DNA of 64,000 bases from Asterella californica (lineage: Eukaryota > Streptophyta > Marchantiopsida > Marchantiales > Aytoniaceae), in NCBI GenBank assembly GCA_036924285.1, contig JAYKYS010000007.1, positions 13,454,001 through 13,518,000 on the forward strand, in the 5' to 3' direction. Shown piece after piece: positions 1 to 10,674 of the stretch. The position numbers were made by a program, and so were the translations under genes. Under the pieces are notes generated by a model. It saw only the letters and a program-made list of their open reading frames with translations. It had not been told where the DNA came from and searched no databases. Every line of letters starts with the position of its first letter. Within the stretch, counting starts at the first letter, position 1.

Positions 1-1651
1 CGCAACATTCCCACCTTAATAGGCGGAATTTCTTTTAAACTCACCTATGTTGTACTGCGTCCTTGGGTTAAGTCTAGATATCAAATTTTGATTGGGAGGC
101 CATGGTTGTATGGTGCCAAAGTTCTGACAGATTGATACCAGCACCGTTTACATTTTATAGATCCACAGAAACCAACTGATAAGGCTGTGGTGGTATCTTG
201 GAAGAAGATAACGCATCAGGGTGAAACAGAATCGACTGATGCAGGCTACACTTCCGGATCTAATTCATCACAAGTAGCGCAAGTGAACGAAAAGGAGATC
301 CTTATTCGATGGTCAACTATCTCCAGTGCTACAAAGTTGATGAGGACGAAGATGCAAATGAGGCCGAATAGCAATCACAGCTAGGTCACGGGAGTGCAGA
401 GACCAGCCATATAGAGGATATAGTACTTCCAGGAGCATCCCAAGACTTAGTGATAAGCGAAGGAAAGAACTTAAAGATTTCATTGGTAGTACAAGAAAGA
501 AGAGTTGGAAGTGTATCGTCAGATGCTGACCCATTACCAAGATGTCTTTGCCTGGACTGTGGAGGACATGAAGGGGATACTTGCACAGTGGGAAGAACAT
601 CGTATTGATCTCATTGAAGGATCAGTACCTGTGCGACAGAGGCAATGCCGACTCAACCCGGAATATTCTTTGCTGGTCAAAGACGAGATAGATAAGTACT
701 TGAAGGCATGTATTATTTTTCTTGTGTTAAGCAGCGACATGGGTAGCACCCATAGTAGTGGTACCTAAGAAGCAAACATGAAAGATAAGAGTCTGCCGAG
801 ATTTCAAGAAGCTTAATGCAGCAACCAAGAAAGACCATCACCCTTTACCTTTTACTGATACTATTTTGGATCACGTATCTGAAAAGGAATGTTATAGCTT
901 TCGGGGTATAACCAAGTGTCCATTAAAGAGCAAGATAAAGACAATGACTACCTTCACTACAGATTGGGGCACTTATGCTTATCACAAAATACCTTTTGGA
1001 CTATGCAATGCACCAGCTACCTTTTAGAGGATGATGACCTCAAATTTTTCAAGATTATTTGTGAAATTTTTTAGAGATTTTTAGAGATGATTTTTGTGTT
1101 TTTGGCACACGTAAAGAACATGCAACATATTTAGCCAAGACGTTTCAGAAGTGTAGGGAAGCCAGACTCGCATTACACCCTGAGAAGTGTTTCTTCGTGA
1201 TGATTGAAGGAATACTTTTTGGACATAGAGTATCAGGTCGAAGCATAGAAGTAGATGTAGAGAAGGTTTGAGTAATACTCTCCTTGCAACCCCCTACTGA
1301 CATCAATGAGTTGAGAGCCTTCCTATGACATGTTGGATATTACAGAAGGTTCATCAAAGACTACGCCATACTTGCTGCTGAAGAAGACTGCAGAGTACCA
1401 TTGGCATGAGAAACAGCATGAGGTGTTTGAAACGCTGAAGAAGAAGTTGGCAGAAGCACCTATCATGCGATCACCAGACTGGGAGAGACCTTTCCAAGTG
1501 TATGTAGACACTTGGAAAGGTACCACAGAAGTTCTTTCTTCACAAGTTCCGAAGAAGCACAGTCGACCGGAACCTATGAAGAAAGAACCTGTGGCAGCAC
1601 CACACTATGCAGACAACAGAGTACCATTGGCATGAGAAACAGCATGAGGCG
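1..1651 (+). pseudogene. Family B Ty3 pol remnant (protease-RT-RNase H)
   Basis: Decayed reverse-transcribing pol on the plus strand. The first 180 bases translate to the C-terminal half of the retropepsin (a GRPWLYGAKVLTD stretch) and match the protease of B2 (13701-14246, minus). At 505-768 the RT amino end is readable (DVFAWTVEDMKG, then RQRQCRLNPEYSLLVKDEID). A KKDHHPLPFTD block follows near 825-860, and RNase H-like sequence lies at 1330-1530. Many stops and shifts separate the blocks, so nothing is translatable. From about 1527 a piece homologous to the gag carboxyl end of B2 sits inside the RNase H region, between two copies of a 33-base repeat (1391-1423, 1617-1649). Element A interrupts the fragment at 1652. 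The left end runs off the window. Confidence 0.85.
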
Positions 1652-1788
1652 TGTGGTGCCCACAAATTACAGGATTCACGAATTTTTGAAATTTTTGAGA
1701 TTAATAACTTGTTTGTATAACTGAAGAAGCGTTGTTACTTAAGATTACGGTTTCCTTAGCAGGAAGATGATCTTATGAGTTGTTTGTA

Positions 1789-1891
1789 ATAATAAGTTGA
1801 CTTCTTCAGAAGACGACCGTCTTCCGGGAAGCATCTTCTCGATGACGTCTTCGGAAGACGGCGGAAGACACGCATCTTCCGGAAGACGGCA
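1789..1891. repeat. Cluster of short GAAGAC/GTCTTC palindromes in LTR A
   Basis: Within about 100 bases the word GAAGAC or its complement GTCTTC occurs repeatedly, several times as CTTCCGGAAGAC or CTTCGGAAGAC foldbacks. The same cluster is at the matching place in the other LTR copies (about 10830-10890, 20745-20840, 47565-47660). It lies 140-240 bases from the LTR start, inside presumed U3. The strand can fold into several overlapping short hairpins. Confidence 0.7.
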
Positions 1892-3564
1892 ACCGTGGAA
1901 GCTTAACCACGTAAGGAGTAGATGCACCTACCAAGTAGCACAGAACAGGTTAGGTAGGTCAGGAGTGTCGAAACTCCTAAACTGCGGAGAAGACAGCGTA
2001 GGAAGCGCATTAGCACAGAAACCTACCTGCTTCCCGCATCGAGAGATTGGAGACTGAGAAGATCGATTCAGGCAGCGAGTTGATTTGAGTGAGGAAAGCA
2101 GCGAGTGAAATCGAGTGAGGACAAGATCGGTTCGAAGTTAGAAGGAAGGCGAAGTCGAACTACTGAGCGTGGAAAGCGTGGTGAACTGAAGGCGTTTTTT
2201 GTGAGCTCCCGGAAGCTGACATTGGAGGGTGGCTGAGTGGAATCGAAGGTGGAATTGAGGCATAGCCAGAAGCTGACCACGGAAGCAGTCTTGTGAGGTC
2301 GCATTGGAGTTGGAACTAGAGCCAGAAGCGTGTAGAAGATCGAAGATAGCTCGGGAAGTCGACAGAAGACAATAGAGGTTCTTCCCATGTTCTCTTCCCT
2401 TCTCCACTGCTTCTCGCCTTTGTTTGGTATCCTCCACGCTTCCCCGGTTGTTAGCAGGCAGCCTGATCAATCAATCTCCCATCCTTATTTTCCTATTGTG
2501 ACATTGGGTGCGGAAGCGCTGCCCAATTTCTGTTAGACATCTTCTTGCTTCTTCCCAAGTTCAATTCGAGCTTCCCTACCCATCGTCCTCAAATTGACGA
2601 TCTCAACTATCAATTTCCCTACCCTACCATCTCTCTACTCCCGAAACCTTGAACAGAAGACGCTTCGGAAGATTAGAACATCTTCGGAAGACTGTCTTCG
2701 GAAGACGCTTCGGAAGCCTGACTGTCTTCGGAAGTCGACTGTACACAATTCGTATCAAGAGTGGATTTGCTTTGGTTTTGTGTTAAGAGAGACTTGGTAC
2801 AAATTCCGAGTGGCTTGGTGAGTTGTTTTGTTATTTCGAGAAGTTGGAAGTCGAGAACTAGGCCTGTGCCTCCCGGTATTCCAAGCTTCTCATATCCACA
2901 TCTTCCTAGAGAGACTAGAAGACTGGAAGGGCTGGCAAAATGCGAGAGAAGACGTGAGGGTCCATTTCGGGTCTCTTCTGTCCGACCCATAGCAGCCCAT
3001 TCCTTCTTCTTCCCAAACTTAGGAGAGAGTCGTGAGAAGTCTTGCTGGCAGAATCTGGAGAGAATGGTCGAGGATCATGTCTTCCCATCATGCAGCAAGC
3101 TTTTTCTGAGTGTGTATGAGAGGTGAGAAGTCAAAAGAACAGAGTGCAAATGTCTTGAGTCTGTTGTGAGGATAGATTGCGTGTAGGAAGCAGAAGACAG
3201 ATGAGACCAGTGAAGGGAAGCTTGGCTTCGGGAGGTCTTCCGAGAACGTTATTGAATCGGAAACTGTCCCGAGAGTCCTCCCAGAGGCCACTGTCACCGC
3301 AGGAGCCCGCAACCATCTTTTGAACCTTTCTTATACTCTACTTCTCGCATATCTTGTATCTTTTGATAGGAAGCAGGATGTAATGCAAGGTGGGTTGTCT
3401 TCTTAGGAATCCATGCGAGGCCTTGCTTAGTTAGGATTGATTAGATACAGCTCGGAAGACGAGCGCTACTTAGGAAGCATAGTTAGAATCTCAGAAGACG
3501 GAGTAGCTGTCTTCTGGAAGACGAGATTCGTCTTCTGAAGAGGGGAAGCTAGACTGCGAAGACT

Positions 3565-4005
3565 GTGGTGCAACAGCGTGCAGGAATGACTGCTTGGAGG
3601 TCTTTATTGACAATCCTCAAAGTGGGATGGTGGAAGACCTGCCATATCGTTTCATTGCTATTCTCCCGTGGACAGAATCCAGAGATTGATGAAGCACCCA
3701 GCCTTAGGTGGAAGCGTTGGATGGACGTGGAGAGTTTACAGTGGTCACGAAGTTCTCCTCAGATTGACAATCAGAGGAGAATGAGGCAATTGGTATCTCA
3801 TGTCAGGAATGCTCAGTCACCTACTGCAGAAGAAGTTCCTACCGTAGAGCAGTTGAAAGCTCAATTTGCAGCAGCGTGTTATTGTGGAATTACAACTGGG
3901 TACCAAGGAAAGCTCACGGTAGCTTTTCATGGAAGGGAAAACCGTCTTGAGCATAGCAGAGCACAGCAAACGATGATCCCAGATCTACGAACTTCTCTCC
4001 TCTAA
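3565..4005 (+). CDS. Unrecognised 146-codon ORF in the A-specific LTR segment
   Basis: Open frame starting MVQQRAGMTAW, inside the LTR of element A where the C-type LTR carries its long ORF. I do not recognise a family. It has no signal peptide, membrane segment or zinc motif. Its middle is moderately charged and contains AEEVPTVEQLKAQFAAAC, which could be helical. No similarity to the 732-codon protein of LTR C is visible. It may be a decayed or substituted LTR gene, or chance. Confidence 0.25.
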   Translation: MVQQRAGMTAWRSLLTILKVGWWKTCHIVSLLFSRGQNPEIDEAPSLRWKRWMDVESLQWSRSSPQIDNQRRMRQLVSHVRNAQSPTAEEVPTVEQLKAQFAAACYCGITTGYQGKLTVAFHGRENRLEHSRAQQTMIPDLRTSLL

Positions 4006-6015
4006 TCTCAACGAGGCTATAACGGAGAACAGGATCACAACTTATGGCTGTCTTGACTCAACACCGGCTAAATTGACAGGGAGTGAAGCTTTTGTACTGA
4101 GGATAATTTCTCTCAGAAAATGGTGCAATTCTCTGACGCAGATCTAAAGGATGAATCTGAGACAAGTTGTAAGATTGAGGGACGGCATTCGTGGTACCAG
4201 AGTTACGAGGATGGACCTTCATGATATCAAACACGAGGCACCGGCAGCTTCCCAACTTATCAGAAGCCGTTTTAGTAGTTCTGATAGGAGCAGATCAGGT
4301 AGAGATTGCCACCAAGCAATCAGAGTAGGCAGCAAGCACCGCAGACAAGTCAATCTTGTCCAAACTTAGTAAAGTAGTAACATGCTATATTAGGAGGTGA
4401 CAGAACCAATCTTAAATTAACTAGTGACCATGTGGCAGCATAGGTAGAGTAGGAGCAACAAGGCAAATGACTAAAGCTGGAAGGGAAACGGCTTGCATGT
4501 GGGGTGGCAGCCTCCTGTCGGCGTCCATCTCTCCCCGGTGGTCGTCTCCCCTGGCTCTCATGGCGATGGTTAAGTAGGATTGTAGAGTAGGAAATTAGAA
4601 CCTGTGTGGAGAATTGAGTTCTGCACACACATACCAATCTTACGGTGCAGACAGATTAGACACACAGGGGAGTCTTCGAAGAAACTGGCTGCCTGCACAC
4701 ACACTAGATTTTTTGGTGCAGGAGATAGATTATACACTAGAGGTACACAGTGTACACTACACTCGATGTTGGAATAAAGGGATAACGCAAGAAGAAGTCT
4801 GCATTCTCTTACCACGAGCAGCGATTCGGAGATGTAGATAAGTAGTGGGCAGTCTAGGAGCAGGGAATGGCATCCTCGTGCAGTCCTGCTGATTAGACTG
4901 ATGTGTCGAGGAGTAGGGACAGACAGTAGAGGGAGTGAGCTTCCCAACACCTATGTACCTTCTTCTTAGAGAATGGATTGCTGATTTGAGTGCATAAGCT
5001 TAATTCGTGTCTTCTGGGTGGTGGATTTTCTTGAATTCGCTCCCAATTGTGCATGGGAAGTGTTCTCTTTGAGTGGCGGTGACTGTCAGCAGGTGTGGCA
5101 TTGTAGCTTGACTCGTCCAGTAGAGCACTTAGGATCTACGTACGGACGGTCTTATGGATAAGGGATCCTAGAAGACAGAGTAGTCAGAGCAGCGAAGTGA
5201 AGAAGAAAGAAGCCTTCTTCCCACAGCAAAAGACGACATCCTCAAGAAGAAGACGGTGCAACTGTATCCATGTTTGTTGTCTTCCTCCCCAAACTATTAC
5301 AAGCAGGGATGGCTTGTTAGTCAGGATCCGGACTAGAAGCCAGTCGGAATCTTAATTTCCTCTTTTCATCTTGTTTTCTCTTGTTTGGATTTTCTCATCT
5401 TCCCCATCTTCTCCCATCTTCCCCATCTTCTTACCTTCTTCTAGTGAGCTTCCGAGATTTCTATTGAGCTTCCGTGAAGGTGAATGTCGTTGTAGTGCTG
5501 CAGGAAGACTATTTCCGTAGGCAGAAGCCTAGGAAGGCTACAGGGGGCATACACCCTGTGATTAATCTAACCCGTTGGAACGTGAGTGCGAGAGTAAGAT
5601 GTAACAGCCGTGCAAGTCGACTTCTGCGAAGCAGTACCATCTTCTGGAGGTGTGAGAAGACGAGCTGAACCCCCAGAAGACGAGAATCGCTTCGGGAAGA
5701 CGGTACTGAGAAGACTGGAAGAAGCAACCTGGAAGCAGGAAGATCGTCTTCCCGAGCTTCTCTGTGAATAGTTGTGTGATATTTTAGTTAGTAGTTGTTT
5801 ATTTAGATCCAGAGTATATTTTGGCATACCTGGAAGACGCGTGGTTTTGTGAGAAGACGGGATTCTTAGGCAAAACCCGTGTGTTTGTGTGTTTGAACAG
5901 ATCTTAGAACTTAGAGCAGCGTTACTTATGTAAATCCTCTGTGGGAACGATATCTTGTATACTAAATGGGCAAAAGGAGTAATCCTACGTCACTACATAT
6001 AGTGAGCACCATATT

Positions 6016-6034
6016 TGGCGCCGCTGCCGGGGAT
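6016..6034 (+). promoter_or_regulatory. Primer-binding site of element A, tRNA-Asp type
   Basis: TGGCGCCGCTGCCGGGGAT, two bases after the LTR end. From memory, the 3' end of plant tRNA-Asp(GUC) is complementary to TGGCGCCGTTGCCGGGGAT, so there is one mismatch. This primer is typical of Tat/Athila relatives and starts minus-strand cDNA synthesis. Confidence 0.8.
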
Positions 6035-6426
6035 TTCAACTTAGTAACTTTTGTTCTAAGCTTCCTGGATCTGTGTGCCAGTAGTTAGTTTCATTTCGGA
6101 CTAACTTCCATTGTAGTTGAATATGTTGTGGGATTCTATCTTGCTAGAAGACAGGAACCGCAACCAGAAGCTGATAAGATACATCAGGAGGAACTGGAAG
6201 AAGCCGCTTCCCTGCTTCCAAGAGTTCTTGGAAGACTCAATCTTGGAAGACTGCAGTGAGTACAACAGGAAGCAAGAGAAGAAGACGTTCCGAACCTGTG
6301 ATCGGTTGTTCAGTCATTCGGTCTACCGGATCTAGTGGTAGAAGAAGAGGGACATCTGTTCTCAGCACTCTGGTGGATGCCTCCGACCAAAGGAAGAAGC
6401 AGAAGACGCACGGGTAAAGATCCTGA
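6035..6426 (+). other. Leader of element A between primer site and gag
   Basis: Untranslated leader, with the start of gag in broken form. Sequence near 6370-6425 corresponds in frame-shifted form to the first residues of the C gag (minus strand, from 29712), so the original gag start of A was probably about 60 bases upstream of the ATG at 6427. The leader bases 6046-6170 are the same segment that forms the large inverted repeat in element C. Confidence 0.5.
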
Positions 6427-7611
6427 GTGGGTAAATTCACCCAACGAACCGCTTCTAGAGAGCAGTGGATATCTTTGAGACACCAAAGGAAAGAAGAAGA
6501 GCTCAGGAAGATCCGATCGGGAGAGTTAGAAGAGCCTTCCATCTCGAGCATAATCTTTGGAGAAGACAGAAGCCAACCGGGTGATCACGTGTATAAAGTA
6601 GATTTTGGTATTGGTTACTCGGAAGACGTCTTCTCAAGTGCGGAAGAAGCTTCTCAAGGTGAAGGAAGACTGGAGGAGATTGTTCCAGACGTCTCGGAAG
6701 ATAGCAGTGACAGTAGTTCTGACTCAGAAGACGATCTTCTTGATTCAGACAGGCCTGGACCTACGAGAAGATCATCTCCACCACTTGGACCTGAGGGAGG
6801 AAGAAGTTGGCAGTCGCACCAGCCGGCAGTCGACATGGCTTTCCACACTCGGCAGAAGTACCATCCGTACGACGATGATGCTGACGCGAACGACTTCATC
6901 ACGATGTTCGAGACCATCTCTAGATCCAACAAGGAAGACGCTGATGTCGACATACTCCGTGTATTTCCTAGTTTGATCGTAGGGAAGGGAAGGAAGTGGA
7001 TGAGTAAGATGTTGGATGATGGTGTAGTAATGGCCGCTTGGCCTACTCTGAAGGCAGCTTTTCTGAAGAGGTTCAGAGGAGTGGGCTACGATCGTATGAC
7101 CCTCATAGAACTTCAGAGGCTCGAACGGAAGAAGAAAGAGACACTGCGGGATTACATCGAGAGGTTTGAAGACCTCCAGGATCACATCCCTCAGAACCAA
7201 GGAAGACCCGGTTACTGTGCTCAGCAAGCCATGGACTGGTACTTGGGAGGATTGTCTCAAGATATGGAATTGTACTGCAGAAGAGGAGGAGGTGATGATT
7301 TAGTAGAAGTACAGAAGCATGCCGAGCAGTATGAAACCTCGAGCATCACTCGGAATATGACGAAAGACAGAGGGAAGACCTCGAAGAAGTCCAAGAAGTC
7401 GAAGAAGTCTTCGAGGAAGTCCAAGAGGAAGTCCAAATCCACTGAAACTGATAACAGTGATTCGGAAGTATCTTCTGCTTCTGAAGAGTCTACGGTCGAA
7501 AGTTCAGAATCAGAATCTGAACAAGAGAAGAAGACGCGGAAGAAGAAGAAGGAGAAGACGCGAGCAAGGGAGGAAGTTGTGCAAAAGATGCCTCAGACTC
7601 AGATCATATAG
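6427..7611 (+). CDS. gag: Gag capsid part of element A
   Basis: 394-codon frame encoding the structural protein of the virus-like particle. Residues 1-130 are an acidic, Ser/Asp-rich leader. Residues about 138-320 form a retrotransposon gag domain, with YHPYDDDADANDFITMFE, then WPTLKAAFLKRFRG and ERKKKETLRDYIERFEDL, then a YLGGLSQDMEL block. Residues 320-345 are a Lys/Ser basic run, followed by an acidic tail. The frame ends at TAG (7609-7611), where the C copy reads through. The following bases, 7612-8069, continue gag in a shifted frame with a zinc knuckle (WCNLCNSSGHTRDQC) and the start of a second. The start at 6427 is probably secondary, because homology extends upstream out of frame. 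Close homologue: 28054-29712, minus. Confidence 0.8.
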   Translation: MGKFTQRTASREQWISLRHQRKEEELRKIRSGELEEPSISSIIFGEDRSQPGDHVYKVDFGIGYSEDVFSSAEEASQGEGRLEEIVPDVSEDSSDSSSDSEDDLLDSDRPGPTRRSSPPLGPEGGRSWQSHQPAVDMAFHTRQKYHPYDDDADANDFITMFETISRSNKEDADVDILRVFPSLIVGKGRKWMSKMLDDGVVMAAWPTLKAAFLKRFRGVGYDRMTLIELQRLERKKKETLRDYIERFEDLQDHIPQNQGRPGYCAQQAMDWYLGGLSQDMELYCRRGGGDDLVEVQKHAEQYETSSITRNMTKDRGKTSKKSKKSKKSSRKSKRKSKSTETDNSDSEVSSASEESTVESSESESEQEKKTRKKKKEKTRAREEVVQKMPQTQII

Positions 7612-8069
7612 TCTGCACCTGATCCCCGCATCGATGAGGTTCTGAAGCAGTTTGCCGACCTGAAAGTTCATCTTCTGAACCAGAAGGACAAGCGGAAGCA
7701 ACCTACAGCTTCCAGTCCAAACCTTTGGTGCAACCTTTGTAACTCTTCCGGGCACACCAGAGATCAGTGTACGCAGGACCAAGCTGTCAACTGGGCAAGA
7801 TGGGAAGAAGACGACGAGGGATATCTACACGATCCTAGTGGGGAAACCTGCTATAGGATCGAGACGATACAACCCTTCACTCCTACTCCTCCCGCCCAAT
7901 ATAATCGTTATGTACCTAGGGATAGAGCTAGCAATGTACAGACCAGGACACCCTGGCAACCTTCTTCATCACAACGAACTCTCAACCCTATCCTGGAGCG
8001 TGCAATAATTGTGGAGAGACAGGACACTGGTGGTCCACCTGTCCTCATCCGAGAAGACAGATTGGGCAA

Positions 8070-10598
8070 GTGCCCTTGTGTGGGAACTGTAAGGAAGCCG
8101 GTCATTTCACAGGAAATTGTCCGCAGACCTTACGTCCTCGACAAATGGTTAGATTTGCAGAGACCACGCCTCATGCAGAAGCTGCATCGGCTTCTAAACT
8201 CGAGTTAGCAGTGGTACAACACATCACGATAGAAGAGGAAGATCCTGGAGATGATAAGGATTGTCTCCATATGGAGGAAGACGAACCAGACCCCGGGAAG
8301 CGCAAAGGAAAGGAACCTCTGTTGCAGAAGACGACTGCAGCTCAGAAGACGACGTCACTTGAAGCAATTTCTTCTTTCACTTTGGCGGATGGCACTGTTT
8401 GGAGTCCTAGCCCGGATTCAGACAGTTGGCCTCCGGAAGAAGTCTTGGATGAAGCGGTGTTCAAGGTAAGTACCAGAAGCAAAGGGAAGTTAGAATCTCG
8501 TCAGAAGGAGATCAAGAAGACGAAGCAGCGAAAGGAGAGGTCATCTTCCCTTGAACGACCTTCTTCTCCTACTTACGACCGAGAAGATCCGGAGTACTTT
8601 GCTCCTGACACTAGACAAGAAGTTGAAGCGATCATGCAAGAAGAGCTGGAGAAGAGACGGAAGATAGTACAACAACTTCCTACACCGACTACGACAGCCC
8701 CTGTCTCACGGGAACAGCCTCCAGTCGAGGGAAGACACCATTCTGATCTTCCACCCAAGGAAGCAGCTACTACATCTTCTTTGTTGGAAACCCCAGTCAC
8801 TCTTCTGAAGCGATCCCCTTACGACTTCTTGCGAGACTTGTGGAATCAGAAGGCGGATGTAACCTTCCAACAGTTGTTGGATGACAACGCTGGTTACAGG
8901 AAGTTGTTACAATCCGTGCTTCGAGGATCGAGGAAGAGGAGGACAGCTAAACTTCCCAAGAGCACCCCGATCCTAAGGATAGAGTATGAGGACTTGGGAG
9001 CCCTAGAACTTGATATGGAGATCCATGGTTGTCTTCCGAAGAAGGTACCCATTGATTCCGGCTCCGGAGTTAACATCATGACAGAAGAAACGACACACGC
9101 CCTAGGCTTCACTGAGTTCCAGCCTACTCCGAGAATCCTCAGAATGGCGGACCAGACCAGAAGACGACTTTTGGGGCAACTGGAAGATGTCTTGATGGTA
9201 ATTGGTGGAGTATCTTTTTACCTCACTTACATCATTTTGCGACTTGTAGCTAAGGTTGGATATCAGGTGTTGATAGGAAGACCATGGCTGTATGCTGCAA
9301 ATGTAAATACCGACTGGAGAAGGCATCGTTTGAGATTTCCCAATCCTACACCCAAGCCAGATGAGAAGACTAAGATCTTGCTTCCTTGGAAGAAGATTGG
9401 ACACCAAGGTGAAACTCCTTCTACGACAGAGGGGTACACTTCAGAAGACTCAGCTGCGTCTTCTGACAGTGATGAACGGTATAATGAGTTTGTGGTGAAT
9501 AACTTGTGTACTACAGAAGTACCGGAGATAGCAGAGGAAGTGATCTGTGGGTACATTGAGTGCTACGAAGTTGCGGAAGAAGAGCTTCCAGAAGATGAAA
9601 AAACTGTCTTCCCTTCGGCAGATCCGATAGTTGGTCTTCCAGAAGACAAAAATACCGTCTTCCCTTCGGAAGATCCGACAGTTGGTCTTCTGGAAGACGA
9701 ATCTGAACCAGAAGAAGCTCCCAAATCGGAATACTTTGGTGTGAGTGAGTACAGTCACACTGAAGGAATGGTAAACCCGGATGATCTTCACGATATGGAG
9801 GTTGCTCCTGGGAAGAAGCTGAAGCTGTCCAAGGTGATCGAGGACCAGCAGCTGGAAGACTTTCGGGAACTTCTGACGGAGTTCCAGGATGTCTTCGCAT
9901 GGACCATAGGAGACATGAAGAGCATACCTCGAGAGTTGGGAGAGCATCGCATCGACTTGCTGGAGGGCGTTGTTCCTGCACGGCAGAGGCAGTATCGGCT
10001 CAACCCCAAGTACTCGCTTCTGGTGAAGGACCAGATCGACCAGTACCTGAAGGCGGGAGTCATCTTCCCAGTACTTAGCAGTGAGTGGGTAGCTCCTATC
10101 GTCATCGTGCCGAAGAAGCAGACAAGGAAGATCCGAGTGTGTCAGGACTTCCAGAAGTTGAACTTGGCCACGAAAAAGGATCATCATCCTTTATCATTCA
10201 CTGATTCTGTGTTAGATCAAGTAGCAGGACATGAGTTCTACAACTTCCTGGATGGGTATTCTGGGTACAACCAAGTTTCAATCAGAGAAGGAGACAGACG
10301 AGAAGATGAAGTGGAAGACGAGTTCCCTGACGAGAAACTGTTTTCAGTTTTCGCAGAGACACTTTCATCTGAGGGGGGGCGTACCGCCTGCTTCCGAGAA
10401 GACGAGACTAGATCTTGTGATCCAGTCTTTGCGACTTCCACAGAAGAGTCGATCTTCAAGGACTTGAGGAAGTTCTTGGAAGACCAACAGTATCCCGAAG
10501 GATTGGATGCGGAGCAGAAGGCTGTCTTCTTACAAAAGACATGTCCCTATGCCATCTTCCAGGGTATCCTTTTTAGGAAGGACATGACGAGAAGCTGA
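8070..10598 (+). CDS. pol: Gag tail, protease and truncated RT of element A
   Basis: 842-codon frame. A CCHC zinc knuckle lies at residues 4-17 (CGNCKEAGHFTGNC), followed by a long acidic/basic gag tail. The retropepsin has its active site DSGSGVN near residue 329 and IGRPWLYAANVNTDW about 80 residues later. An acidic linker holds a repeated LPED.TVFPS.DP unit. RT begins near residue 595 (DFRELLTEFQDVFAW). It runs through KKDHHPLSFTD and FLDGYSGYNQVSIREG (about residue 740), then jumps directly to RREDEVEDEFPDEKL, which in element C lies after RNase H. The RT catalytic YxDD region and RNase H are therefore deleted in frame. The frame ends after FQGILFRKDMTRS, just where integrase starts in C. 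The enzyme is dead, but the protease may be intact. Confidence 0.85.
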   Translation: MPLCGNCKEAGHFTGNCPQTLRPRQMVRFAETTPHAEAASASKLELAVVQHITIEEEDPGDDKDCLHMEEDEPDPGKRKGKEPLLQKTTAAQKTTSLEAISSFTLADGTVWSPSPDSDSWPPEEVLDEAVFKVSTRSKGKLESRQKEIKKTKQRKERSSSLERPSSPTYDREDPEYFAPDTRQEVEAIMQEELEKRRKIVQQLPTPTTTAPVSREQPPVEGRHHSDLPPKEAATTSSLLETPVTLLKRSPYDFLRDLWNQKADVTFQQLLDDNAGYRKLLQSVLRGSRKRRTAKLPKSTPILRIEYEDLGALELDMEIHGCLPKKVPIDSGSGVNIMTEETTHALGFTEFQPTPRILRMADQTRRRLLGQLEDVLMVIGGVSFYLTYIILRLVAKVGYQVLIGRPWLYAANVNTDWRRHRLRFPNPTPKPDEKTKILLPWKKIGHQGETPSTTEGYTSEDSAASSDSDERYNEFVVNNLCTTEVPEIAEEVICGYIECYEVAEEELPEDEKTVFPSADPIVGLPEDKNTVFPSEDPTVGLLEDESEPEEAPKSEYFGVSEYSHTEGMVNPDDLHDMEVAPGKKLKLSKVIEDQQLEDFRELLTEFQDVFAWTIGDMKSIPRELGEHRIDLLEGVVPARQRQYRLNPKYSLLVKDQIDQYLKAGVIFPVLSSEWVAPIVIVPKKQTRKIRVCQDFQKLNLATKKDHHPLSFTDSVLDQVAGHEFYNFLDGYSGYNQVSIREGDRREDEVEDEFPDEKLFSVFAETLSSEGGRTACFREDETRSCDPVFATSTEESIFKDLRKFLEDQQYPEGLDAEQKAVFLQKTCPYAIFQGILFRKDMTRS

Positions 10599-10658
10599 GG
10601 AAATGCTTCGGACGTGCACAAAAGTGCTGAAACGCTGATGTTTGCGGGGACACAAACA

Positions 10659-10674
10659 TTTGAGGGTGGGTGTA
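10659..10674 (+). promoter_or_regulatory. Polypurine tract of element A
   Basis: TTTGAGGGTGGGTGTA directly before the 3' LTR start at 10675. It primes plus-strand DNA. The equivalent in element C is at 20992-21007 on the minus strand. Confidence 0.7.

Larger units (their letters stand above)
1652..6013 (+). repeat. 5' LTR of element A (about 4.36 kb)
   Basis: Starts TGTGGTGCCCAC and ends with the imperfect inverse GTGAGCACCATA, two bases before the primer-binding site. The first 920 bases match the 3' LTR at 10675-11594. The outer blocks match the minus-strand LTRs of element C: 1652 to about 3540, and about 4240-6013. The middle 700 bases (about 3540-4240) have no counterpart in C, which carries a 732-codon ORF there. 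Short CTTCCGGAAGAC-like palindromes cluster near 1790-1890 and 2640-2740. The length is extreme for an LTR but normal for Ogre/Tat relatives. Confidence 0.85.

Noticed and set aside
9450..10187. 245-codon minus-strand ORF opposite element A pol
   Set aside because: It mirrors the coding frame on the plus strand and repeats opposite the same region of element C; it has no motif of its own.
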